Origin: Acidobacteriota bacterium
GTDB taxonomy: Bacteria > Acidobacteriota > Thermoanaerobaculia > Multivoradales > J023
Reading direction: 5' to 3'
DNA: 64,000 bases
NCBI GenBank assembly: GCA_029263315.1
Contig: JAJCXR010000064.1
Location: 62,001 to 126,000 of the forward strand
The first letter of the stretch is position 1. The number at the start of each line of letters is the position of its first letter. Positions 9,470 through 18,943 of the stretch are shown piece after piece. The translations under genes were made by a program, and so were the position numbers. The notes beneath the pieces are model-generated. The model saw nothing but the letters and a program-made list of their open reading frames with translations. It ran no database searches and was not told the origin of the DNA.

Positions 9470-12004
9470 ATGATAAGTGCGAATCGACATCGACAGGGTG
9501 GGGTCGACAAGCTCTGGATTCTCCTTTCGATAGTTGGTTGGGTCTTGCTCGGGGCGTCGTCGCTGGCCGCCGCCAGCGGTGCGACCTCGCGTTTGGAGAC
9601 CTTCTTCGACCAGTGGCGTCAAGCGGCCGGCCCTTGGATGACCGAGGCCGAGGCGCAGCTCTTCGACCAGCTCGAGGGCGCCGAAGCGCGGGAGCTTTTT
9701 CTGCGTCATTTCTGGGCCCAACGGCAGCCCTTGCCGGCGGCGACCGACGGGGCCGCGGCGATGGCTGCGGAGATCGATCCGGCGGAGCGCTTTCAACGCC
9801 ACTTGGAGGAGGCCCTGGCGCGCTTCGAGGGGCTCGAGGATGCCCGCGCCCGGGCCCTGTTGTTGGCGGGCAAACCCTTGGATGTCACCCACCTGGGGGC
9901 CTGCGCCGATGTGCTGCGTCCCCTGGAGGTGTGGACCTATCACGACGCTACCGTCCTCCTGTTCTATCGGCAGGGCTCGGAAGTCCGACAGTGGTCGCCG
10001 GCCGAGGGCGCCGGGGCGCTGATGTTCGCCGACAGCAGCCGTTGGTCATCGCAGGAGGTCTTCGACTTCTTCGACGACCGTGGCTGTTGGCGTTCCCGAC
10101 ATGGCGCCGCCATCGACCTACAGGCGGCCCTCGATGGGGCGCTGGCCTTCGACGCGCTGGTCGAGCGGTCGGTGAGCAGGCCGCGGGACGCCTCATGGCC
10201 AGAAAAATTCAAAGCCCGCCGGGCCGCCGGTGAGCTCGGTCTACCGGTTCCACATGTCAGCCTCGAGACGCCAGGTCGTTTTCAGCAAAAAACGATCCTG
10301 CGAGGTCGCTTTCTGATCCCGCCTTCTCTGGTCGGCCGCAACGCCGAAGGTCATCTCTTCGACCGCCTGATCATCCAAGGGGATATCTGGTTGGGCAAGA
10401 CCCCCGGTGGACGGTTGGTGGATAGCTTTCGGGTCGTCCACCATGTGGCCGGGAGCCCTTCTGACGAAGCGGCGTTTCCCCTCGTCTTTTACCGTCGTCT
10501 GCGGCCGGGCACCTACTATCTCGACGTCCGCTTGCAGGATCGTCGGGGCCTGGCCCTGGCGCGTCGACAGGAAAGTCTGGTGGTGCCGCGCTTGCACACC
10601 GAAGCGCAGCCACCGGCCGGCTACGGCAAGGGATTTTCTGGGCTGACCCGCTCCCAGGTGGGTGTGTTGACGACCTTTCCGGGCATCGAGATCCTGCCGC
10701 CGACGCAGCAGCTGTTGGTGGGTGAGGTGTGGCTCGAAGCGGTGACCACGGGGGGGCCCATCGACGCGGTGGCCTTCGAGCTCGACGGGCGGGAGGTGGC
10801 CCGCGATCCGGACGCGCCGTACGCCGCCCTGGTGGATTTCGGCAGCCAGCCGCGTCGGCGTCATCTGCGGGCCGTGGCCTATGATCCGGCGGCCATGGAG
10901 CTGGTGGTGGACGAGCAGGTGCTCGATCTCCCGTCGCGCTTTGCAGTGCATCTCGAGGAGCCCACCGCCCAGCACTATGGCGATCAGGCTCGGGTCCGTC
11001 TCGAGTTGCCGGCCGACGTGGACCTCGATCGCCTCGAGATTTTCCTCGGCGATCGCCTCTTGGCCACCCTGCACCAACCGCCCTTCGTCCAGGCCTTGCC
11101 GCAGCTCCCCGCCGCGGCGCCCGAGGCGCTCCGTTTCGTGCGGGCGGTGGCCACCTTGGAGAGCGGAGAGCAGGTCGAAGACCTGGTGGTGATCCAGGGT
11201 CAAGGGCCCCTCGAGGAAATCGATATTCAGCTGTTGGAGCTCTATGCCACGGTGGTGGATGCGCAAGGGCGCCCGGTGCGCGGCCTCGAACGGCAGGCAT
11301 TTAGAGTCTTCGATGACGATGTCGAGCAGCAGCTGATACGCTTCGACACGGTGGAGAGCTTGGCCATCAATGTCGCCCTGTTGATGGATATTTCGAGCTC
11401 CATGCGACGTCAGCTGGAGCTTGCCAGCCGCAGTGCCCGCCGCTTCTTCGAGACCATATTGACGCCCAAGGATCGGGCCAGCTTGTTGACCTTCAACGAT
11501 GATATCCAGCAAGTGGTGCCGTTCACCCACGATGTCGATCTTCTGCTCAGGGGGACGACGGGTTTTCGAGCCTGGGGCACCACCCGCCTTCATGACAGCT
11601 TGATCTTCACCTTACATTCCTTCGGTGGGCTCGAGGGCAAGCGTGCCCTGGTACTGCTCTCCGACGGCCAAGATGTGGACAGCGACTTTCCCTTTCCGCA
11701 GGTCTTGGAAGCGGCCTTGAAATCACGGCTCGCCGTCTATCCCATCGTCCTGGGCCTCGAGGATGCCGAAACCTTGGCCAATCTGCGAACCTTGGCGCAG
11801 GAGACCGGTGGGCGCTTCTTCGCCATCGCCAACATCGAGCAACTGGATCGTGTCTACCGGCGCATCGAGGAGGAGCTGCGTTCACAGTACCTGTTGGTCT
11901 ACAGGTCGCCACCCCGCTCCCAGGGCAGCGGTTTGCGTCGCCTGCGCGTCGATTTGGCCGGGGAAGGGCTGCGGGCGCGGACGTTGACCGCTTACTATCC
12001 TTGA
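9470..12004 (+). CDS. Exported VWA-domain protein (VWFA-related Acidobacterial type) with GWxTD-like N-terminus
   Basis: The 844-aa protein has an N-terminal signal or membrane helix (LWILLSIVGWVLLGASSLAAA). A GWxTD-like segment follows near residues 48-90 (GPWMTEAEAQLFDQLEG...FLRHFWAQR), then a beta-rich middle. The C-terminal von Willebrand A domain starts near residue 630 with the MIDAS motif MDISSSM and continues through LLTFND and LVLLSDGQD. The final RRIEEELRSQYLLVYRSP and LRVDLAGEGLRARTLTAYYP match the end of the VWFA-related domain abundant in Acidobacteriota. It is probably a surface or periplasmic adhesion/scaffold protein with a metal-dependent site. Its end overlaps the convergent VWA-FHA gene by ten bases. 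Confidence 0.85.
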   Translation: MISANRHRQGGVDKLWILLSIVGWVLLGASSLAAASGATSRLETFFDQWRQAAGPWMTEAEAQLFDQLEGAEARELFLRHFWAQRQPLPAATDGAAAMAAEIDPAERFQRHLEEALARFEGLEDARARALLLAGKPLDVTHLGACADVLRPLEVWTYHDATVLLFYRQGSEVRQWSPAEGAGALMFADSSRWSSQEVFDFFDDRGCWRSRHGAAIDLQAALDGALAFDALVERSVSRPRDASWPEKFKARRAAGELGLPVPHVSLETPGRFQQKTILRGRFLIPPSLVGRNAEGHLFDRLIIQGDIWLGKTPGGRLVDSFRVVHHVAGSPSDEAAFPLVFYRRLRPGTYYLDVRLQDRRGLALARRQESLVVPRLHTEAQPPAGYGKGFSGLTRSQVGVLTTFPGIEILPPTQQLLVGEVWLEAVTTGGPIDAVAFELDGREVARDPDAPYAALVDFGSQPRRRHLRAVAYDPAAMELVVDEQVLDLPSRFAVHLEEPTAQHYGDQARVRLELPADVDLDRLEIFLGDRLLATLHQPPFVQALPQLPAAAPEALRFVRAVATLESGEQVEDLVVIQGQGPLEEIDIQLLELYATVVDAQGRPVRGLERQAFRVFDDDVEQQLIRFDTVESLAINVALLMDISSSMRRQLELASRSARRFFETILTPKDRASLLTFNDDIQQVVPFTHDVDLLLRGTTGFRAWGTTRLHDSLIFTLHSFGGLEGKRALVLLSDGQDVDSDFPFPQVLEAALKSRLAVYPIVLGLEDAETLANLRTLAQETGGRFFAIANIEQLDRVYRRIEEELRSQYLLVYRSPPRSQGSGLRRLRVDLAGEGLRARTLTAYYP

Positions 12005-13389
12005 GCCTGGGAACCCAGGGCGCTGCTCTGGCTCTGAAACTCGAACTCCACCTGCCCGGCACGGATCACATCGCCGCTGGCCAGTTTTTGAGAGTGCACC
12101 GCATGGCCGTTGAGGAAGCTGCCGTTGGTCGACTGCAGATCCAGCAGGTAGTAATCCTGGCCGTCGGGGACGACGCGGAAATGGCTGGCGCTCAAGGCAG
12201 GGTCCGGGATGGCCAAGGTATTGTCGTCACGGCTGCGGCCGACGGAGAAGGCCTTGTCGAATCCCAACAGGTAGAGACGGGGTGAGTCGTCGGCCCGGCG
12301 GGAGATGAGCACGCCGCGATCGGTGAGGACGCGGGTTTGCTCCAGGCGGTCTTCGAGGGAGGAACCGTAAAACACGGCCGTGTCGACGGTCACCTCCGGG
12401 GCATCGGCCATGGAGGCGACGGGAAAGGCCAGGAGCCTGGCCTCGGTTTCGCCGTCGACACGGTTGGCGACGGGGTCGTCCGTCTCTACCAGCTCGGGAA
12501 TCTCGAAGGCATCCTTCTCCGGCTCGCTGGCCCGGCCTGAGCCGGCAACTCGACGACCGAGCAGAAAGGCTAGCAGCGCCAGGGCAAGTACGGCCACGGC
12601 GGCCCACAGCGGGGAGGTGTACCAGGCGCCGCCGACGCTTTGGCTCTCCTCGGGCATCGACGGATTGCCGGTGCCCACGGCTGGGTCGCCGGCGGGAGCG
12701 CTGGCTCCGCTGGCGTCCCGCGGCCCCGCTGCAGGGTTGTTGCCGACGGCGCCGGGTGGCGTATCCTGGCCCCTGGTCTGCGCCAGGTCGACCTTCGCGC
12801 GCTGGACCGATTCGGCGATTTGCGACGCATCGGTGGTCTCCACCGGCCCCAAGTAGTCGCCGTCGGTGAGCAGGGCGAGGCGCCTTAGGGAGCGCTCTTC
12901 TATGGCCCGTCCGCTGCCCAGGGAGAGAATGCGTATTCCCTGGGCCTCGCAGCGGCGGGCGATGTCTTCCACCGTGGTGGCCGAGCTCTCGTCGCGACCG
13001 TCGGTGGCCAGCAGGATGACGCCGCCGTCCTCGAGGGCACGGGTGGCGACAAAAAGTGCGTCGTTGAGTAGGGTGAACCGGCCGTTTGGCTCGAGCTGTT
13101 GCAGGGCCCGCTGCACTTCCCCAGGGGTCGCTCCCGGCTCGACGATCCAGTTGGGCTGATCATCGAAGGACAGGAGACCGGTGGGCGTCGAGGCGTCGAG
13201 GTTCTCTAGGGCCAAACGCAGGCGGTTCACCACCTCGGAGAGTTGGTTTCCGTTCAAGGAGCGGCTGGTATCCACGGCCACCACCACCGGCACCTTGGCC
13301 GCTGCCCCATGGGGTGTTTGAGCGAGGGCGGTGGCGGCGATGGCGGGCAGTATGGCGCTGAGGACCGCGGCAACGAGCAGAGGACGCAT
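11995..13389 (-). CDS. VWA-FHA membrane protein
   Basis: The 464-aa protein has a signal peptide (MRPLLVAAVLSAILPAIAATALA), a VWA domain at about 33-200 with MIDAS VDTSRS and ATDGRDES, a Pro/Gly-rich linker, a transmembrane helix near 263-283 (AAVAVLALALLAFLLG) and a cytoplasmic FHA domain at about 375-450 (FSVGRSRDDNTLAI, SASHFRV, LQSTNGSFLNG). The topology places a metal-dependent adhesion-type domain outside and a phosphothreonine-recognition domain inside, so it could couple outside binding to Ser/Thr-kinase signalling. GAGG lies upstream of the ATG. It is convergent with the other VWA gene and may be functionally related. Confidence 0.88.
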   Translation of the reverse strand: MRPLLVAAVLSAILPAIAATALAQTPHGAAAKVPVVVAVDTSRSLNGNQLSEVVNRLRLALENLDASTPTGLLSFDDQPNWIVEPGATPGEVQRALQQLEPNGRFTLLNDALFVATRALEDGGVILLATDGRDESSATTVEDIARRCEAQGIRILSLGSGRAIEERSLRRLALLTDGDYLGPVETTDASQIAESVQRAKVDLAQTRGQDTPPGAVGNNPAAGPRDASGASAPAGDPAVGTGNPSMPEESQSVGGAWYTSPLWAAVAVLALALLAFLLGRRVAGSGRASEPEKDAFEIPELVETDDPVANRVDGETEARLLAFPVASMADAPEVTVDTAVFYGSSLEDRLEQTRVLTDRGVLISRRADDSPRLYLLGFDKAFSVGRSRDDNTLAIPDPALSASHFRVVPDGQDYYLLDLQSTNGSFLNGHAVHSQKLASGDVIRAGQVEFEFQSQSSALGSQAQG

Positions 13390-13877
13390 GGGAGATACCT
13401 CGGAAGGCGGACGGGGGTGGGTGGTCCCCAGGGGTTTCGGTCGTCTTGCGGGCGGCTGAGGCGAAACGACGATAAAGCGACCCCTTGATTCTACCGGAGG
13501 GTCGGATGGTTGCGTTGGATTTGCGTGATCGGTGGCTACGAGAGGGTGACCAGCCGGCTCCGGGCTCGTTCTTGGAGGATGAGTCGGGAGGTGAGTCGAG
13601 TGCTTTTGGGTCGTTGGGCGATGGGTCGAGGATGCTATTTTCCCTGTGACTCCGGCGCCGTGGCCTGCGTAAACTCAAGACATGTTGTCGCAACTACCCA
13701 CACCTATCGCCCGCCATGCATCCGTGCCCGCGGCGTTAGGCTCGCTGCCACAGAGCCCCACTATGCCTCGCTCGCCAGCCTTGCGGATCGTGGCGCCTGA
13801 CAAGCGATACGTCCCGGAGTTGCGAAAACATGTACTTTAGAGGACGCTCGAGGTCCGTACGGATGTGGAGAAGACCC
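13390..13877. other. Intergenic region between divergent VWA-FHA and DUF1800 genes
   Basis: The stretch separates two divergent genes and so should hold both promoters. I see no convincing RNA gene, strong hairpin, repeat or additional coding region. An ATG at 13830 is in frame with the DUF1800 gene but has no ribosome-binding site. Confidence 0.5.
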
Positions 13878-15860
13878 ATGCGACCCATTTCAACCCTGGT
13901 TGTTGGTGTCACCAGCTGTCTATGGCTGATGGCGTCGACGCCTACCCAGAAGTTACCTGCCGATCAGCCCTCGGCCTTGCCGACAACCGGGGTGCCGTCG
14001 GCGTCGATTCCCTCCGTCGACACATCCGGTCCTGAGGTGTCAGATCCTGAGAAGGGGCCCGCAGAGCCCGAGACGCCCTGGCAGAAGGTGGGCTTGAACG
14101 AACGGCAAGGGGCGGTTCACTTGCTCAACCGCTTGACCTTTGGTCCCCGGCCCGGGGATATCGACCGCCTGCTGGCCATGGGGTTGGACAACTGGATCGA
14201 GCGACAATTGCTCGGTGACTCCGCCGGCTCCATCCTCGACGCCGCGGTGGCGAATCTGCCGGTCATGGCCCTCGACGCCGACGGCTTGACCGATCGCTAT
14301 CCGCACCATGCCTTTGTTGTGTCCGAAGCCATCGCGGCGGGCGTCATGAAACGCAGTGCCTACCAAGGGCACGACGGAGAGGCGGCCCGGCGGCGAGCCG
14401 AGGCGAGTCTCGATGCCTTCGCCCGAAGTCGTGGATTCCAGCCACAGGCGGAAGTCCTTTGGCAGTTGCAGTCGCAGAAGCTCTACCACGCCCTGTTGTC
14501 GGAAGCCCAGTTGCGGGAGGTATTGACGGATTTTTGGTTCAACCACTTCAATGTGGCGGCACGGGGTGAAGTCCGAGCTCACGTCGTGTCCTACGAGGAC
14601 GAAGCCATTCGGCCGCACGTTCTCGGCGACTTTGCAACCTTGCTCCGCGAGACGGCCCAGCATCCCGCCATGTTGTTCTATCTGGGCAATGTCCACTCCG
14701 TGGCCGACCGCCACCGAGAAACGCCCTTCGATGCGGTGATGGAGGGTTTCGATGCGTTTTCGCCCGGTGCCGAGCCAGGCCTACGGCAGCGTCTGGAGAA
14801 AGCGTTGCCCTGGTATCCCCTGGACAAACGGCAGACCTTGGGCAAAGCCCGCGGTCTCAACGAAAACTATGCCCGTGAGCTTATGGAGCTCCACACCCTG
14901 GGGGTCGACGGCGGGTATGACCAACGGGACGTCGTCGATGTGGCGCGGGCCTTCAGTGGTTGGACGGTGCTGCCGCAAGGCACGTCTCAACAAGGCCTAC
15001 GGCAACTGCTGATGTCGGCAACGGAGGATGCGTCGTTGGGATTTGTGGTCGATGGGGAATTCGTTTTTCGAGCTGATTTGCATGACGGCGAAGCCAAGCG
15101 GGTGCTGGGGCATTCTCTGGCCCCTGGTCGTGGTCTCGAGGACGGCCTGGAGGTACTGGATCTTGTGGCAAGGCACCCTGCGACGGCGCGACATCTGTGT
15201 CGCAAGCTGGTCGTCCGTTTTGTTGGCGATGACCCGTCCGAAGCCTTGGTGCGTCGCCTGGCTGAAACTTTCCTCCACAGTGGCGGCGACCTCCGTCGAG
15301 TCATGGAGCAGCTGATCTATTCGCCCGAGTTCTGGCACAGCGCCCCGCAGCCAGCCAAGCTGAAATCGCCCTTTGAGTTGGTGGTTTCAGCGCTGCGGGC
15401 CCTCGACGCAACCGTCGAGGAGCCGAAGGTGGTGATGTATTGGGTGCGGCGGGTGGGGCAAGCCGCGTACCTTTACGGAGCGCCCACCGGTTTCCCCGAT
15501 GATGGGGAGTCTTGGATCAACGGCGGTGCCATGCTGCAACGGGTGAATTTTGCCCTGGCTCTGGCGCGGGACCGCATCGCCGGAGTGCGCTTCGACCGTT
15601 TGGCGCTGTTGGCAGGGCTCGAGCCCGCCAGTTTGGAAGATACCGTCGCCACATTGATGCCGGTCATCCTGCCGGAACGCTTGCCCGGCGACGAGCTTGC
15701 CGAATTGGCGGGGCTGTCCCAAGCCGTCAAGGAATTTGTCGACCCCCTGGCGGGTGATGTCTCGGCCCGCGCCGCGGCCCTGCGGCGGGCCCGGCTGGAA
15801 CGCAATACGACCTACGCTTTGGCGGTGCTCTTTGCGTCGCCGGAGTTTCAATTCCGATAG
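13878..15860 (+). CDS. DUF1800 domain protein, exported
   Basis: This is a 660-aa protein of the DUF1800 family, usually found as a pair with a DUF1501 protein and of unknown biochemical role. Family landmarks include LLNRLTFGPRPGDIDRLLAMG and WIERQL near the N-terminus, LTDFWFNHFNV, NENYARELMELHTLGVDGGY (the best conserved block), DVARAFSGWT and LCRKLVVRFV. I start at the ATG at 13878 because GGAGAAG lies just upstream and the product then begins with a signal sequence (MRPISTLVVGVTSCLWLMAS); an in-frame ATG at 13830 adds 16 basic residues. The DUF1501 gene follows nine bases after the stop. Confidence 0.88.
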   Translation: MRPISTLVVGVTSCLWLMASTPTQKLPADQPSALPTTGVPSASIPSVDTSGPEVSDPEKGPAEPETPWQKVGLNERQGAVHLLNRLTFGPRPGDIDRLLAMGLDNWIERQLLGDSAGSILDAAVANLPVMALDADGLTDRYPHHAFVVSEAIAAGVMKRSAYQGHDGEAARRRAEASLDAFARSRGFQPQAEVLWQLQSQKLYHALLSEAQLREVLTDFWFNHFNVAARGEVRAHVVSYEDEAIRPHVLGDFATLLRETAQHPAMLFYLGNVHSVADRHRETPFDAVMEGFDAFSPGAEPGLRQRLEKALPWYPLDKRQTLGKARGLNENYARELMELHTLGVDGGYDQRDVVDVARAFSGWTVLPQGTSQQGLRQLLMSATEDASLGFVVDGEFVFRADLHDGEAKRVLGHSLAPGRGLEDGLEVLDLVARHPATARHLCRKLVVRFVGDDPSEALVRRLAETFLHSGGDLRRVMEQLIYSPEFWHSAPQPAKLKSPFELVVSALRALDATVEEPKVVMYWVRRVGQAAYLYGAPTGFPDDGESWINGGAMLQRVNFALALARDRIAGVRFDRLALLAGLEPASLEDTVATLMPVILPERLPGDELAELAGLSQAVKEFVDPLAGDVSARAAALRRARLERNTTYALAVLFASPEFQFR

Positions 15861-15869
15861 GAGGGTGTG

Positions 15870-17114
15870 ATGTTGAACCGTAGGGTCCTGCTCAAGTCCG
15901 GTGCCTTGGCCATGTTGTCCCTGGGGGCCGGGCCGCGCTTCCTGCGCCGCTTGGCCCAGGCGACACCGTTTAGCTCGAGCCCCAAGGTCATTGTGCCGAT
16001 CTTCCTGCGCGGCGCCATGGACGGCTTGATGGCGGTGCCGCCGCTGGCCGATCCGACCTTGCGACGCTGGCGTCCTCGTTTGGCGATGAAGACGGCCGGC
16101 GTCGGTGGCCCCGAGGTTCTCGATCTCGACGGCACCTTTGGCCTGCATCCGGCGTTCGCGCCCTGGGAGGGGTTGTTCCGGGCGGGGCAGCTGGCGGTGG
16201 TCCACGGGGTCGGCTCCCCGGACCCGACCCGCTCCCACTTCGATGCGCAGGATTTCATGGAGACGGGCACGCCGGGCAAACGGGGGACATCATCGGGATG
16301 GCTCAATCGATTGGCCGCCCAAGGGGGGGCCAATACCTCGCCTTTCCGCGCCCTGGCCCTGTCCAGCGAGCTGCCACGCTCCCTCTATGGTAAACATCCG
16401 GCCTTGGCCATCGACGATTTGGAGGACGTGGATCTTTTGCTGCCCAACCACCCAGCCTTGGCGGACATCCTGGAGCCCGCCATCGAGACCCTCTATCGGC
16501 AGAGTGACGAAGACCTCCTGCGCCGTCGTTCCCGTTCCATGTTCGATGCCCTGAAGCTGTTGTCGCAGGCGGAGCTAGCAACCTATCGCCGGGAGCACGG
16601 CAGTCGCTATCCCGAGACTCGACTGGGTCGAAGCCTGTTGCAGATCGCCTTTTTGATCAAAGCCGGGGTCGGGTTGGAGATCGCCTGTGCCGAGTCGGAT
16701 GGTTGGGATACCCATGTCGGCCAAGGCAAGGTGAGGGGCACCTTCGCCTCTCGGGCCGATGAGTTGGCGACGGCGGTGCGGGCGTTTTGGGACGATATCG
16801 AGGCCCACCATGGCGATGTGGTGGTCTTGACCATGACCGAGTTCGGTCGCACCGTGCAAGAGAACGGGACAGGCGGTACCGACCACGGCCATGGCTCGTG
16901 CCTCTTCGTCCTCGGTAATCGAGTCGATGGCGGCAAAGTTCATGGCAAGTTGCCGTCCCTCGAAGAAGAGAATCTCTTCGAAGGCCGCGACTTACCCGTC
17001 GATATCGATTTTCGTTCGGTGTTCACCGAAGTCGCGGGCAAGCACTTTGCCGTCGCCGACCCAAAGGCCATTTTTCCCGGATGGGATGGGCCTCAGCTCC
17101 CCCTGCTGCGCTAG
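15870..17114 (+). CDS. DUF1501 domain protein with Tat-like signal
   Basis: The 414-aa product belongs to the DUF1501 family, which has an alkaline-phosphatase/sulfatase-like fold. The N-terminus NRRVLLKSGALAML resembles a twin-arginine signal, implying export in folded form. Family blocks are PIFLRGAMDGL, SHFDAQDFMETG, ESDGWDTHVGQG, VVLTMTEFGRTVQENGTGGTDHGHGS and the terminal IFPGWDGPQLPLLR. AGGAGG precedes the ATG. It is clearly co-transcribed with the DUF1800 gene; such pairs are widespread in Acidobacteriota, Planctomycetota and Proteobacteria. Its end overlaps the convergent protease gene by four bases. Confidence 0.9.
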   Translation: MLNRRVLLKSGALAMLSLGAGPRFLRRLAQATPFSSSPKVIVPIFLRGAMDGLMAVPPLADPTLRRWRPRLAMKTAGVGGPEVLDLDGTFGLHPAFAPWEGLFRAGQLAVVHGVGSPDPTRSHFDAQDFMETGTPGKRGTSSGWLNRLAAQGGANTSPFRALALSSELPRSLYGKHPALAIDDLEDVDLLLPNHPALADILEPAIETLYRQSDEDLLRRRSRSMFDALKLLSQAELATYRREHGSRYPETRLGRSLLQIAFLIKAGVGLEIACAESDGWDTHVGQGKVRGTFASRADELATAVRAFWDDIEAHHGDVVVLTMTEFGRTVQENGTGGTDHGHGSCLFVLGNRVDGGKVHGKLPSLEEENLFEGRDLPVDIDFRSVFTEVAGKHFAVADPKAIFPGWDGPQLPLLR

Positions 17115-18943
17115 ATAGGATCAACCCAGGTATTGATCTCAGCCTCGGCGTCGAGGTTGGTGTCGACCCACGGGTTGGTATCGACCCACGGATTGGTATC
17201 GGTCCATGGGTTGGTATCGGTCCACGGGTTGGTATCGGTCCATGGATTGGTATCGGTCCACGGGTTGGTATCGGTCCATGGGTTGGTATCGGTCCATGGA
17301 TTGGTATCGGTCCACGGGAAACCACCCTCGGCAAGGTCGCCTTGCCAAGACTTACCGAAGTCCTGCAGGTAGAAAGCGCCTGTGGTGTCGTCCCAGCGGG
17401 CCGGCCCGACGAAGTGTTGAGTGCCCGCCAGATCCGCCGCGATACTCAAGCCGGTATTGGCGCAGCCCAGGGTTTCATCGATCACGGCGGCGTACGCATT
17501 GACCAGCCCAGCGCCTTGCTGGAAGGGACTGTAGGCCGGGCTACCATCCTCTGCCACCGCCGGTCTGGCAGAGGCCAAGAGGCGGCATTTGACATCATCG
17601 GGGGACAACCAGGGCTCCAATTGCAGCATCAATGCGACGATACCGCTGACCACGGCCGACGCCTGGGAGGTGCCGGACATGCTGAAATAGTCCTTGTAGC
17701 CGTGTAGCTCCGGATGATCCTTGGCAATGCGATGGTTTTTCTTCATCAAGCCCAACATATGGCCACCGGGGGCGGTGAGATCGGGTTTGACGAAGGCCTC
17801 CAGGGTGGGGCCGGCGGAGGAGAAATCTGCCAGGAAGTCGTCGTCGCCATCGGCCGGGGTGTGGTTGTCGGTCATTGCACCGACGGTGATGACATAGGGG
17901 ACGTTACCGGGCACACCTACCGTCATCGGGTCCGGTCCGAGGTTGCCGGCGGAGGTCACCACCACGATGCCGGCGGCCCAAGCTTCCAACACCGCCTGGT
18001 TGATCGGATCATCCCAATAGAAGGATACGGCCGGCGCGTTGAATGACAAGTTGAGCACACGGATGGCGTACTGCTCACGATGCGCGACGATCCAGTCGAG
18101 GCCACGGATGACATCGGCGTAGGTCCCCATGCCGGTCTGATCGAAGGCTTTGACGCTGACCAGGCTGGCAAAGGGTGCGATGCTGTTGTAGAGCCAAGGG
18201 GAGTCGGTCGGGCTGTCGCTGCTCAAGAGCACGCTGGTGACGTGGGTGCCATGGCCGCTCCTGTCGCGACCGCCCATTTGATCCGTACGGGCATTGTAAT
18301 TGGCAAGAGCCCGTTTTTGTCCGTAGCGGTTCCTCTTGATGGCAAAGTGATTGTTCCAGGCGCCGGAATCGAGGACGGCGACGGTGACACCCCAGCCGTC
18401 GATGCCTTGAAAGTGCAGGAGGTCGGCGTCCACCATCTCAGGGAACACCGAATAGGGGGCGCCTTGATTGCCGCCTTTGTCTGCCGGCGGGACCGCTGCG
18501 TCGAGCAAGTCGCCAAGGTAGATTTCTTGACTGGCGCTGGAGCTCTCGACGCTGCCGTTGAGGTAGAGCTTGAGGATATCGGGATGCGTTTGCAGGGCTT
18601 CGGATTGCTCAGCATTCAGCTTGGCAGCAACCGAGCGGATGATACCGAGGCGGTGGGTGATGAGACCGCCGACATCTTCGACAGCCGCCACCACGGTAGC
18701 AAGATCATGACCTTTGACGATGAAGGATGTGCTCGGTTCGGTCGGCTCTGGAACCCATTGCGAAGGAGGTTGTGAAGCCCAGATGGCAAAAGCGAGCATT
18801 GTAAATGTGAAAATTCCGAGGCGAGTCCGTTTTTTCTTTGGTCTCGCACTCAGGGGGTCAGCGGTTCTGCGTTCACTGTTTTTCTTGAGAAAAATTCTAT
18901 CAAAAGAGGTTTCACCGGAAAAAACCTTGTCAAAGAAACTCAT
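17111..18943 (-). CDS. Subtilisin-like (S8) serine protease with Trp/Asp repeat tail
   Basis: This is a 610-aa subtilase. The catalytic triad is readable: Asp in VAVLDSGAWNNH near residue 190, His in SGHGTHVTSV near 233, and Ser in MSGTSQASAVVSG near 424. The N-terminus has a basic stretch and a hydrophobic helix (IFTFTMLAFAIWAS), then an I9-like propeptide region (FIVKGHDLATVVAAVEDVGG). The C-terminus ends in nine tandem hexapeptides of the form NPW(T/V)DT and a short acidic tail. It is probably a secreted, autoprocessed protease. A strong AGGAGG lies before the ATG. The repeat tail may be a cell-surface or partner-binding element; this is inference. Confidence 0.93.
   Translation of the reverse strand: MSFFDKVFSGETSFDRIFLKKNSERRTADPLSARPKKKRTRLGIFTFTMLAFAIWASQPPSQWVPEPTEPSTSFIVKGHDLATVVAAVEDVGGLITHRLGIIRSVAAKLNAEQSEALQTHPDILKLYLNGSVESSSASQEIYLGDLLDAAVPPADKGGNQGAPYSVFPEMVDADLLHFQGIDGWGVTVAVLDSGAWNNHFAIKRNRYGQKRALANYNARTDQMGGRDRSGHGTHVTSVLLSSDSPTDSPWLYNSIAPFASLVSVKAFDQTGMGTYADVIRGLDWIVAHREQYAIRVLNLSFNAPAVSFYWDDPINQAVLEAWAAGIVVVTSAGNLGPDPMTVGVPGNVPYVITVGAMTDNHTPADGDDDFLADFSSAGPTLEAFVKPDLTAPGGHMLGLMKKNHRIAKDHPELHGYKDYFSMSGTSQASAVVSGIVALMLQLEPWLSPDDVKCRLLASARPAVAEDGSPAYSPFQQGAGLVNAYAAVIDETLGCANTGLSIAADLAGTQHFVGPARWDDTTGAFYLQDFGKSWQGDLAEGGFPWTDTNPWTDTNPWTDTNPWTDTNPWTDTNPWTDTNPWTDTNPWVDTNPWVDTNLDAEAEINTWVDPI
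17161..17322 (-). repeat. Nine 18-bp tandem repeats encoding NPW(T/V)DT
   Basis: Nine in-frame 18-base units lie head to tail at the 3' end of the protease gene. Seven encode PWTDT and two, nearest the stop, encode PWVDT. Differences are mainly single synonymous bases (CAC/CAT-type changes on the + strand), so the array is young or kept homogeneous by slippage or conversion. Copy number is likely to vary between strains. Confidence 0.95.

Noticed and set aside
17161..17322. CRISPR-like array
   Set aside because: The repeats are contiguous, in frame with the protease gene and have no spacers.
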